This document shows, one piece after another, positions 12,885 to 24,243 of a stretch of DNA of 64,000 bases. Origin of the DNA: Toxotes chatareus (lineage: Eukaryota; Chordata; Actinopteri; Toxotidae); assembly GCA_016801885.1 (NCBI GenBank), contig CM028902.1:21977580-22041579 (forward strand), read 5' to 3'. The notes below the pieces were generated by a model, which was not told the DNA's origin, did no database searches, and worked only from the letters and a program-made list of their open reading frames with translations. Every line of letters starts with the position of its first letter. Positions within the stretch are counted from its first letter, which is position 1. Made by a program: the position numbers and the translations under genes.

Positions 12885-12925
<41 letters not shown>

Positions 12926-13405
12926 GACATGTATACATACACCCTCCTCCTCTGTATCAGTCTGTGATTGGCTTGTACTGGTTCCCTGTCCAGCAGCCAG
13001 ACCAATGAGCTTGAAGCTGCTCCCCCATCGTCCCCCTCAAATGGTCTTTGTCCTCCCAGCTCAGTCTCATGTAGGTCAACAAGGACAAACTACTTTTAAA
13101 GACAATTCAGTCTCTCCTCCTCTCTCTGTCGTCCCTCCATCCCCTCCTTTATATCAGCCCCTCTTTGTTTGCATCAGCATGGAGAATGATCAGGAGTGTG
13201 AGCCTGTACAAGTCCCCAACCCCAACCCCAACTCCATCTGTCTGCCCCCTCCTCCCTCCTCCCTCCCCATCATGTACCCCAACAGACAGACAGACGTCTT
13301 AGCACTACTCCAGTTCTGAAAGTGGCATGGTGGACTCTCTCTAGATAGAATGATGATGATGATAATAATAATATTAATGAAAAATAAATGATTTTTATTT
13401 AGATG
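12354..13405 (+). other. csnk2a2: csnk2a2 3'UTR with a spliced last exon
   Basis: The coding exon continues 7 bases past the stop to a strong donor (cacag|gtaac at 12360/12361). A pyrimidine tract and acceptor (cttttcacag) end at 12712, opening a last non-coding exon. This matches the human gene as I remember it, where the 3'UTR lies mostly in a separate exon. The exon holds CA microsatellites (about 12843-12924), a pyrimidine-rich block and an AATAAA at 13383-13388. Open frames here come from the CA repeat. Confidence 0.7.
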
Positions 13406-16400
13406 AACTTCGCCTGTGACTGGAGTGAGTTTCTTGCTTGTTAGTTTTGTCTTTGGAAGGAGTCACATAACAAATGCAAAGTGCTACTGGTCATATTTGT
13501 ATAATTCCACCAACATTAGCATTACGTAATCATAGCCTCCAGAAATTTAACAAGGGAGAAGGTTGGAATGTAGTTATTATCATTTGCATTGTCATAGAAA
13601 TAACTTAGAGGATTACAACAGAGTGGGTTATGAAAGGTGAAAATTTGTTTGTGCTCTGTATAGATTTTTATGTGAGGGTGGGAAGACTATTAAAATGGCC
13701 TTTATGTCAACAGTGGTCAATAAAAACCTCCACTTTCATTAAATTATTGAAAGCTAAGCAGCTGTCAAAGGCAGCCCCAGGCCAAACACCGAGTAACTAC
13801 TGACCTGCGTCCAGTGCAGTGTAATTACAGGTGTAGTCGTTAGAGCTACACCACTGCATCGACTCAGTTATTTGAGTTGTTTGAGACTATTTATATAAAT
13901 GTAGTCCCCGATGTGGTTAAAATGAATAACATAATAAATTAATAATATAAACATAGAATCAAAAGAAACATACACATAAGAGAGAGATTAGGACAATCCT
14001 AAAACATGTTTTTAAGGTGAGATTGAAAAAACTGAAAGTTCAGAATATTGTGTTTTATTGTTGTTTTGTTATTTCATTTTTAGCTGAATGACCTGCCTTT
14101 CAGCTTCGCTCCCCCTCCCACACAGAGAGACGGGACCAGTAAAAACTTTCCACTGGTTCTATTTTAAACCCAAACCTGTACCTCGTCCATATGTGCCGCA
14201 GCCCACGCTGAAAACAAAAACCTAAAACTAATATGTTCCAGATGACGCGTCGACCGCTGCAAAGCCGACACAGTACAGTGAGACATGTGCGGCTACAGCC
14301 TGTGTGATGGCAGAGCAGAACGCTGAGCAGACACTCAGCCTCTTTAATGAGAGTGGTGGAGAATGAAAGCTGAGCCCTGTTGTGTAAAGCTGCGACAACT
14401 AGTTCACAGTCAGTTAAAATGATGGATGCTGTTCTCAGTGTGTTACGTCTACAGGTGAGGTAGCGAACCCTACTGCACCAAACAGCGGCCAGATAAAATG
14501 AACAAAGAGCAGGTGCACATTGTGCAGCATTTATCAGCTAGAGCCAGATATTTTGTCAGGAGTTGGAGGTATCAGAAGGTGATATCATGCAAGAGTTATT
14601 TTTATATTTACATTGCTCCCTAGTGGCAAAAAAACCCCCTCACAGTTCTGTAGCTGCTGACTGCTGATGTGGCAGGAAAACCAAAACACTGAGATTAAAA
14701 ACACCACATAGCTGAGAGGAACTGTAGATTCATGATGAATTATCTGTGGGTCACTTTGAGCATCTATTTTTCACTGTACATGCAGTATGTAAATAAAATA
14801 AAAATACACATCAGAGCAGCTTTACTTTTAGATTGTAGACCGTTCATCCACAGTGTTACTAAACCTAAACATCATCATCATTAAGACACATCCAGGTAGA
14901 GCTTTGCATTAGGAGTAATAAAGAACAGATTAACATTTCCCACAGAGAAGTGTAAACATAACTGCCTTTAATTACAGTTACGTTGGCATTTATAACATGT
15001 TTTGTTTTCAAAGTGACGCTCGGTTTGTTAGAAAGCAAAAACAGGAAAAGTGAGCTTTATTTGCATCTTTCAAAATAACAGTTCCTCATTTTGCAGAACT
15101 GTCACAAAATCTGATCTACACGTTTTTATAATTAGATCTTAAAGAAACAATGAGGTGTTTGCCTCTGTACATGAACTGTCAGTGTTCACTGTATAAGATT
15201 TATATATTTTTTACTAAGGACAGTAATACAGGCATGACTGGAAATAAGAAACTTGTTCTAGGAGAGGTCAGGTTAGGTCCAGTGTCGATGGAGGCAAAGT
15301 CTACACCCTCTGCTGGTTTCAATGTAAAATTCTGAATCATGGTTCATTCTGTGATGGCCCTGAAATAATAAAACAAAACAAAACACTTGACTGACATCTG
15401 AAGTAATGCCAACATGTTGTTATATGTGTTGTCAACACATTGTTAGTGTGTCTCTATGGCTTCTCAACATGAAATGTTTGAGTTAACCTTGTGCAAATGA
15501 CGTGTTGACAAAGGCGTGACTTCAGATGTCAGCTTCATGGGGTTTTGTCCTCCCTGGCTTTCCATACAGTGTGTCCTGCCCATAAAGCTTGGCCCTCTTG
15601 CTTCATACTGATTAATGCACAGTCAGTAGAAAAAAGCTGGATTCTACAGTTTAATGTATCATCAGTGCATCCACATGTGGTGGAGAACAGCGAAACACAA
15701 AAACCAGCACATTTACAGTGGCTGGAGACTCAATTCATGTCCTGCTGCTGAGAAATACTTAATTAGCTCATGTTAGCTCCATCAAGCAGGTAATATTTTC
15801 ACCTGTATCTGTTCATCAATCCACTAGAATACACTTTATCATATTACTGCCTGTTGTTTTGTTGTCGTTTTATCACGTTTAAGTGTATAGACTATGATTG
15901 ATTTCAGTGTATTACATAGTTCTCCTTTAGAAGTCCCTAAACATCTGTTGTTGTTTTTGTTGTTATTGTTGTTGTGTGTGTGTGTCTGAGGGATCATCTT
16001 CCTCCTTGTATAGAAACCAGAGCTTTGGTTTCCTGTTCTACAACCTGACTCCTCGCTCACGTTCAGGTACACTCTCTCTCACACACATACATACATACAT
16101 ACATATAGAAAGGCACATATACACACACACGCTCGAACACTGCATTACATTCTTAGCATGGAGGCCATGAAACATTCAGCAGCCAGCTGTCTGATTAGTC
16201 GTAGCTACTGTCCGGTCAGGGTCAGAGAGCCCCTGGTCCCCAGTCTGTCTCTCCTCACCACACACACACACACAAGGCTAGCTCTCTGTTTTCTGTGGGC
16301 AAAAGTACAGGTGAGCTGTAGTTTCCACAGTAATTACTCAGCAAATGAATAATTCTGGGCAGTAAACAAACTAACTTCTAGACCTTGTGGTCCTTTTTCA

Positions 16401-17190
16401 GTAAGTACTTTTCCATCTGAGCACCTTTCCTTTGGTTCACATGATACGCGCTCATCTAAAAGCTCTTTTGGTGGCTTTATGTTACACACTGTAAAGTTAT
16501 ACTGTACAGTTTTTTTTTCAATGCATATTAAGAGATGGTAGGTATGTGGCACATTTGCTTATTTGGTAAATTCAAAAAACAAAGAGCTGAATGGGAACAT
16601 TTGCAAATTACAGTTCTTGAAATACTGTGCTACACTTTACGAAGCTTATTATAGGCTTTTTGTCCCACATGTACACATGTCATACATGTACACACGTAAT
16701 GCCCCAGTGAGCCACTTCTACAGAGCCAGCATGGTACAGTACCCTGGATGTGGTTCACCTTGATGGAATGCGTGTAACGATAGCAGAATTTTATTTAGCT
16801 GCATCAGGTCCAGGTTCCTGGTACTGTGCATGCTGGCACACTGTTACACTGTCATGGCTGACCGGGCACAAGAACAGAGTGGAGACATCGACACCTGTGC
16901 TTTTTTTTAATTATTATTATGTCAGGTCAAAATGTCAAGATGAAAAAGCCATGGTTAGCTTAGGCTACTTTAAAATAATTTGAAATAAAGTTCTCATAAT
17001 CTGGGCTGGGCTTCCAAGCTCTGTTAAACTCAGTGTGCACTACCCGCCTGGCTGTGTAAGTTGTGCAGCTGCAGTTGTGGCAGAGATATGACACCACCAA
17101 ATTTGATTATTCTAATATTTTTGTCTCTGAGATGTTCAGATAAAAAGAATCTGAGTCCTTACAGAAACATTTTTTTTTTCATCATTGAGT
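13406..17190. other. Intergenic region after csnk2a2, no gene seen
   Basis: AT-rich sequence with short simple repeats, including acat units near 16085-16105 and CA near 16260-16274. Scattered open frames of 60-80 codons lack coding bias and splice context. I see no RNA gene or recognisable transposon. Confidence 0.45.
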
Positions 17191-17194
17191 TTGT

Positions 17195-17716
17195 TAAATT
17201 TTATTTCACATTTAAGAAACACCACAGCACTGCATGCAAAGAACAGAGGGGGCAGTTGCCAATTCATTAATTTGGACTTTAATTTTAGCTGAATTGTTAA
17301 ATGTGACCATATCTGCCAGATACAATCGTATCTTTTCCAGTGTGTTACTACAGTGAACAACAACAACAACAACAAAAAAAAAACCCCACTCAGGGAGCCA
17401 TTTAAAAATGGTAGCTAAATCTTTTTTCACTTTAAAAAAAAATTCTCAAGGGAGAGTCCACTTTCCAAAGCAAAGGGTGTTTGGGAATAAGATCACACCA
17501 TCCTCTCCTGACAGACCGCAAGTCAAGCGAACATCATCCTCCAACGTCCTCAGTCACACTGCTAGACTAGCTGTCCAAACCGGAGTAATCTGAATGAACT
17601 TTTCCTTTGGAGGTGATGATCTCCAATCACTGTCTCTGTCAGAGCGGTAACCGGGTGGCAAATGGGTATCTGCTGAGGGTCAAAGGGTTGTCTGCGGCCC
17701 GCCCGGGGCTCACAGG
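17195..17716 (-). other. Probable 3'UTR of the minus-strand small gene
   Basis: On minus, an AATAAA (plus-strand tttatt at 17200-17205) occurs about 510 bases beyond the predicted stop, a plausible 3'UTR length. CAA/TTG runs near 17356-17380 are simple repeats. Transcript evidence would be needed to fix the end. Confidence 0.3.
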
Positions 17717-19791
17717 TCAGCCGACACGTTTTATACAGCGTTTGTGTCTGAGACAGCTCAGGATGCATTTCTTCTCCGACTTGCTGCCAGGCGATGCTGG
17801 GGTCGGAGATGCAGATCCTTGCTTCCTGTGCAGAGGGAGAAACCAGACACAGAGGCAGAGAAATGAGAGGAGGAAGTGTGATTGAATGTTTGCTCCGGCA
17901 GTGACATGAGAGCACTTAATTATTAACCACGGGCTCCTGTGGCCTCCGCTGATCGAAGCACCCGTGTGATCACAGTCCAGTGTGGGGCAGCCAAGACCAG
18001 CACAAACAGGTTGGTTATAATCCTCCCCAAACGCATCAATAATGTAAAGAGAGTAACTGTATTGATGGATGGAAACACAACTCTCCACCCCAGTCAACTC
18101 AGAGTAAGTTTCCCTAAATAATCACTGCTTATTAACGTGCTAACATTTGTGTTGGGTAATGTAGCATCAGCCCTTCCACACATCAACATCTGAATATGTT
18201 CAAACACCAGTGAAACATCAGTATACTGTATAAAACTAAACAAATCAAAGACAAACAAAGCACCATTATAAGCAGAGCATTGAAACTGTAGATCTTATGT
18301 ATTGGTATTTGCACCAGCTTGTACAAGTGCCAGTAACTGCAGCTGTTATTGGTGATATGTTAGTTACTTTGCAGGGGAGCTGTTCCTCACCTGGAGGCGG
18401 CAGCAGCAGCAGCAGCGGCAGCGGCAGCAGCAGCCTCTCTGTTTCTGACCTGCTTCATCATCTTCAGCATGCGACAGATCTGCCGCAGGGTCATCCTGGG
18501 AGCGTGACATGCCAGGCGGGGTCGCGGGGTGCAGCGAGGGCCCCGGTAAGTGAGGAGTGACAGATAGTTGCCCCCTCTGGGTCCTTTCCCAAACAGCTGC
18601 AGGGGCTGAACGCTGGCATAGCAGGATGCGAACTGGGAGAAAAGGAAGGAAAGAGAGAGAGTACTTTGAGTTTAGGTGTTGTGATCAAGCACAGATATAT
18701 TTGTACAATTCGCAGAACTCTGACTTTCAACATACACAAATGATTTTTCCACATGGTCCCAGTCTTCTTCAGTATGTTTTATACATGTGTGATAAACCGT
18801 GTCTCACAGCCACTTAGTTGACTCAGACATTATAATTTTCCTCTGGTCATTTTCCCCAAAGAAGTAAATCAAACAGTATTTGTTACGTGTGTAACACGAC
18901 AACTACCAGGCTCTGTTTGAAACAAAGGAAATCGTTTGATCACTGATGCAGCTTTGGAAAGACTGATAATGATTTATTTACAAATTGCTATTAGTGGCCC
19001 CCAGACATGTTAATCTACTGGAGCATAATAGATTCTGTCGACAGACACTGTAGCTACAGAGAGCAGAGCAGAGTGACGCCATGTGAGCAGCTGCAGTCTC
19101 GGCTGTGTACCTCTATCATTCACACTTCAAATGTTACACTGACACACACATATCACACTATTTTAATTAGCATACGAGCCACTGTCTTCCTCTCACAGAC
19201 TTAATCACCCGCTCCATCAGAAACCCAAGACGCACACACCCACACACTCACACACACCCACACAAAGGTTTGATCTCACAAAAAGCTGTGCAGATTCATT
19301 TACAAGACCGACACTTGATCGTGTAGACTAAGCCTTACAACAGTTGTTTACTCATGCACACACACACTTGTACACTACAGTATAAGTGTGTGTGAGAGAC
19401 CTACCACAGTATTTCAGAACTGATAAGTACAGAGAAAACAACACCCATGGATCATATCCAATATCTACAATAACACAATTACAATCGACAAAGTTCATGC
19501 ACAAAAAAAGGTGTACGTGGACGTAGGAGGATGGAAATATATCTCATCCAGGTCTACTGATGTTTAGAGTTCAAGCCCTGTAGGTCACCTCCACTGGGTC
19601 AGCCTTCACCTGCTGGACCACCTGATGACATCTAACACTGGCCTCAAGTCACAGATAAAACTGAGCACTACATTGCATGAATGATACAGAACCAAGAGAC
19701 AGGACCATTTCTAAAGTTTGCGATGGACATGCAAACACACACACACACAGCACACACTCCTGTAGATACTTACGGGAACAACGGTAGCCAT
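17717..19791 (-). CDS. Unrecognised three-exon gene for a 122-residue basic protein
   Basis: Read on minus: exon 1 19791-19774 encodes MATVVP and ends at a consensus donor (gtaagt). Exon 2, 18632-18391, follows a long pyrimidine tract ending ctcccag and ends CAG|gtgagg. Exon 3, 17825-17717, follows tttctccctctgcacag and ends in TGA. The pieces (18, 242, 109 nt) join in one frame: 369 nt, 122 aa. No membrane segment or signal peptide is evident. Exon 2 has Cys/Arg-rich sequence (YRGPRCTPRPRLACH), a probable amphipathic basic helix (MTLRQICRMLKMMKQVR) and 13 alanines in a row; exon 3 has a Ser/Pro linker and a cationic Cys-rich tail (KKCILSCLRHKRCIKRVG). A TATA box lies about 61 bases before the ATG. 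I recognise no family. A second donor inside exon 2 (at 18449/18448) would drop the alanines but break the frame with exon 3. Predicted only from signals. Confidence 0.55.
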
Positions 19792-19819
19792 GGAGGACTG
19801 TTAGAGCTCTGTTTCTGAA

Positions 19820-19960
19820 GAAATGATAATTAGTGTGTGAATTGTTGCCTTCTTATACATGCCGACATGACCAGGCCAGACAACAGGCCAATCACTCTTC
19901 AGAAAACACAAAATAACCCCGCCCACTTCTGACATCACCACAGTGAGGTCAATCTCAACA
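19820..19960 (-). promoter_or_regulatory. TATA promoter of the minus-strand small gene
   Basis: On minus, TATAAG sits at 19857-19852, which predicts a start about 30 bases later and a short 5'UTR of some 30 bases before the ATG at 19791. Further upstream lie a GC-box-like element (plus-strand ccccgccc, about 19917-19924) and a CCAAT on the plus strand near 19888. A focused TATA promoter suggests a tissue-restricted or inducible gene; that is inference. Confidence 0.45.
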
Positions 19961-22550
19961 TCAGACACACGCACGCACACACACACACACACATTTGCGT
20001 GTTGCTTCAGGTTACAGGCATTGACATGCAGTCTATTGCTGAGGACTCTTTTGTTGTACAGGGTATATTTAGAAGCAGCTGTAATTCTGGGAATGAGAGG
20101 AAAAATCTAGGTGATAATTAAGAGAGAAAGAGAGGCAGGCTGGGGAGCAGGAGATGACAAGAAAAAAGAAAAAGATGACAAAAGGGCTGAAAGTGGAGAA
20201 AAAGACAGCGATAGAGAGAGAAAACAGGTGGACAACAAAAGAGCCAGTTTCAGGGGGAGGGAAGCAGGCGTCAGACAGTGTAAGGTGACCTCCCCGGACA
20301 ATGTGTTATGCACTGATGCGTTGTATATCATCAATCAGCACAATATCACACACCACTGCTGGGAAGGGACAATAGATGATTGGACACACACTCACTCTGA
20401 TGTGTTTTCTAGTCTGTAAAGAAAAGAAACAGGAGAAGGGCTGAACTGCCAACACATCACACCGTCATTCAAACCCACTGTCTCAACTCATCATTCAAGC
20501 AGATGCAACTCGGCCCCATGTCACCCCTGCAAGCGAATGACTACTGACTGCAGCCATGCCAATGGAGGGAAATTCTGCTGTGTCAAATGCTGAGTTAAAA
20601 GAATTACAAAAAAAAGCTAAAATAAAGAATCACAATATTTGAGAAATAAACATTTGTATATATATTTTCTCATCTCTTTAACTCTTTCATCATCTTGCAG
20701 CCCCTCAGATTTATCTCAGGGCCCCTCGGTGAGTCCCAACCCACATTTTGGACATTTTCCACCTGTTGCATGGGTTTTGTCTGTTCAGCTGATCTGCAGT
20801 GCACTGATTAAAAAGCTCTCTTGCACTTAGCTGATTGGAAGAGAACTAATTGATCTCTATTTCACCAATTAGTATCAAATTACATACTTGTTTCCAGGAA
20901 ACGTATTATGAATTTGCAATTATTCATTAGTTCCTTTCCTGGAGGTTAAAAAGGATTCATTTGAACATGTGAACATTTTTGTCAGAATATTTTGTGCTAA
21001 AACTTTTTCCTGACTTCTCCTATAACAACCTTAAGAGAAATTTAGGATGAACAATTTATACTGATCTAACAAAAAAGGAAATGTGTGTGTATAGATCAAA
21101 AAGTTCTTATAATAACACATACACTCTTGTTTCTCCACTCTAACATGCTGTACTATTGTTTAACAGAGAATGACATCTCACTTTACCTTTAACTAAATAG
21201 CTATAGAGAGAGAAATGATATGAACTGAATTTGTAACTGAGAATTGACAAAAATGTGGCAATAATGGAATGGGGCCACTGTTAGTTCCACCTGTTGCATG
21301 GATTTTTTTTTAGTATAATGTTGATCTCCATTAAGGGCCCCATCAGTGTGGCTTACACAAATGTTCAGATTAGGGCAGTTTATTTATTATTAATTAAGGG
21401 AACAGTGAGTTATAACTCTGTCAGACCTTGTCTCTGCAGGTGCAGAGCTAACATGAGGTGTGTGTGTGTGTGTGTGTGTAAGACGTGTGTAAGTTATGTT
21501 TCACCAACCCTCCCTCCTGTCTCTCTCCAATCACCCATCACCCACTTACTGTATGTATACTTTGGTCCTTTTCTGCCCCCTGCTGCTACATCACTCTACC
21601 TCCAATGGGTTAAGAAATATTGCAGTGTTGTATTCACTTATAAGATAACATACAGTTTCATACACATTCGTCTGTAATTTTATTTTATTTTGTTGTAGTT
21701 TGCCATGTTCTATAGCAATGTTGTATTTTGTATTAAGTGCTATATAATATTCTATTCAGTACTGAAAGCTTATGTAAGTGTGTTTTGCAGTTAAACACGT
21801 GGATCTCCATTGGGTGTGAGTCAATACCTAAAATAAATTATATTTAAAATTTAAGTAAAGTGATGTAAAGTGATCCTGTATTGTCAACAACCATAAAACC
21901 AGAAATGGTGACCATAGCCTATTTATTTTTTATGTTGACAGCACGTAGTGATATTGCATTTTGTGATTATTTTCTACTAAATATTGAAGTTTCATTAATA
22001 AAGGGTTTTGGCACGCCTATCCATGGTACTGAAAGTGGGGTTTAATTCTGGCATGTGACATGTCACGTCAGCATTTAACCTTTCGCAGTGTGGGATCACC
22101 TGTTCAAGCAGTGACCTTGCTTTTTTCTTGTATTTGTTGATTTATTTGTTTTTTTCACATTACATATTATTAATATTCTCGTTACATTGTGCATCATGGC
22201 ATTTACAGCACATCACCTAAACACGCAGGGCGGCGCTGTTGGCTCAGTGCTGGGTCTCCCGCTGCTTTTACATCTTAGTTTTGAAGATACCACGAACCCA
22301 TCATCAAGGAAGTTTCCAAAGTGCCAGGCTCAGCAAAGATTTCTGTTATGAACTCAGGTTTTGAGAAACCTGTCACGCTTCAGCTGACATCTGTTATTAA
22401 CGTTAACTTTAAAAAAAAAAATAACGTTGAGATATTGATTTGCTTATAGACTGTAATTAGATTATTAGATAATTATTATTTTGCTCCTCGGAACAGACTT
22501 CAGTCGATAATTTCCTATATTTAGACACTGTCGCCCCGAGACAGTTTTCT
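19961..22550. other. Intergenic region before fa2h, no gene seen
   Basis: Contains a CA run (19974-19992), a purine-rich stretch (20110-20240) that creates open frames on both strands, a GT run (21461-21479) and otherwise AT-rich sequence. No exon-like structure was found. Confidence 0.45.
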
Positions 22551-22998
22551 CAGCAACAGGTGCGAGAGGATGCAACGTTGCATTCAGGGAATATGAAGGA
22601 GTCGGTTGTCCTCTACTGTCTTACGTAAAGCTTGTCTTTTCTCCGTGTCAAGGTGAATAATTGTTCTAGAAAACGCAAATTCTTTGTTTTTTAAAACAAG
22701 AATAACCGTCCAGGGAGATTATTTTTCTCACACGTGTAAAAATTTTAAGCAATTTTTGGCTGCCGTAACGGTAACATCAAGGAATCCCAGGGTCTTCTCC
22801 GTGGTTGTGAACGCCTCACAGACCCCGCCCCCCTCGTCTCTGTGACCACTTCAGAGTTTTAGAGCCGCTGGGTGTAAACGGCGGAGCTGAAGTTTCAGTC
22901 CACAAGTCTGGTCGACGGCCCTGTGAGGAGGTCTCTCTGCTCCCCTCCCTGTATTCAGTTTTCGGTTCAGGTGGACGCTCCGCATCTCCACTGTCAGG
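22551..22998 (+). promoter_or_regulatory. fa2h: fa2h promoter region and 5'UTR
   Basis: Sequence turns CpG-rich from about 22750 and remains so through exon 1. No convincing TATA box is seen near the start. The start codon at 22999 is the first in the b5-domain frame. The transcription start probably lies within the last 200 bases. Confidence 0.5.
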
Positions 22999-23627
22999 AT
23001 GTCTCCGTCCACGTCCCCCAGGTTCTTCACGGAGAGGGAGGTGGCCTGCCACTGCACCAAGGACTCCTGCTGGGTGCTGCAGGGGACCAGGGTGTATGAC
23101 GTGACCGCCTTCCTGCGGAGGCATCCGGGCGGCGAGGCGCTGATTCTGCGCCGGGCGGGCAAGGACGTGAGCCAGGAGATGGAAGGACCCCCACACCGGC
23201 ACTCGGAGAACGCCCGCCGGTGGATGGAGCAGTACTACATCGGGGAGCTGGACAGGGACAGCGGCACCGACGAGGCACAGGTGTGTAACTGACCCACACC
23301 TAGCTAAGGCTGACATCACTTGCCCGAGAGCTTACAAACAATAACTTAAGGCAAAGATACCGGAGAAGAAAAACCTGTTGCTAAGCTGAGGGTCGTCAGG
23401 GTGCCTGTCTCTCCTGACTGTGAGACACAGACAGTGTCTTCATTTTTAAACAAGATTACACAGACTAGCTCACCGTTATGTTGAATCTGTCTCCTACTTT
23501 GGGAGGTTTTCCCACGCCCTACAGGTGTAGACAGAAACAATGGCCTGAAGACAAGGCTGTGGCTCCTTGGGGATGAGAGCGGTTTTCCATTATGTAAACA
23601 AAATTACACAATTTAAATATCTTTTTC

Positions 23628-23674
<47 letters not shown>

Positions 23675-24212
23675 CTCTCTCTCTCTGTCTGGAAGTTTCT
23701 AGTATGTTGGACACTCACGTCACTTGTCGAGCAATGGCACGTGTGTTTGAAATATTAACGGCTCTCCTAACGTCTCTGTGAAACGGTCAGAGGAGGAGAC
23801 ATGTCCCCCTCTGAGCTGAGACTGCGGCGTCAGTAGGTTTGGAAGTGTTTCTTGGTTGAGATCAGGTGCAGTGACTTTGCCAAACTCTTTCAAGTAATAG
23901 TTTTTTAGGCTTTAGGTTAGAAGGCCCATAGGGACTTGTTGGCTCAGTGAGTAACAGGCGAATAATTGTGTCTCTCTTGACTTAACTGGGCGTTTTCTGT
24001 GAGGCAGCGAGAGAAGGAACTCCCTGTCCTCCTCCTCCTCCTCCTCCTGGATAGTATTGATTATAGGGGAGGGAGTGAGGACTTAGTGGAAAAAGACACA
24101 CAAGGAGTTGGAGGAGTGGAGCAGGGAAGAGAGTACAGGTGATAGTGTGGACCTGAGGGGTTGGGGTAGGGTGGGTGTGGGGAGTCAGTGGTGTTAATGA
24201 ATGATTCGACAG

Positions 24213-24243
<31 letters not shown>

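Noticed and set aside
12662..13319. Open frames of 101 and 162 codons after csnk2a2
   Set aside because: They read through CA microsatellites (Thr-His repeats) and lie in the csnk2a2 3'UTR exon.
15985..16070. Exon-like stretch encoding RNQSFGFLFYNLTPRSRS between an acceptor and a donor
   Set aside because: No second exon, promoter or family match nearby; short enough to occur by chance.
17562..17915. Longer minus-strand frame (117 codons) over exon 3 of the small gene
   Set aside because: It runs through the intron and its pyrimidine tract; the other frame joins exon 2 in phase and ends at 17717.
20107..20419. Open frames in a purine-rich stretch on both strands
   Set aside because: Low-complexity GA sequence producing Lys/Glu or Ser/Leu runs; no exon signals.
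20759..21305. Shared 17-base block ttccacctgttgcatgg at two places 527 bases apart
   Set aside because: Flanking sequence does not continue to match, so it does not support a repeat element.
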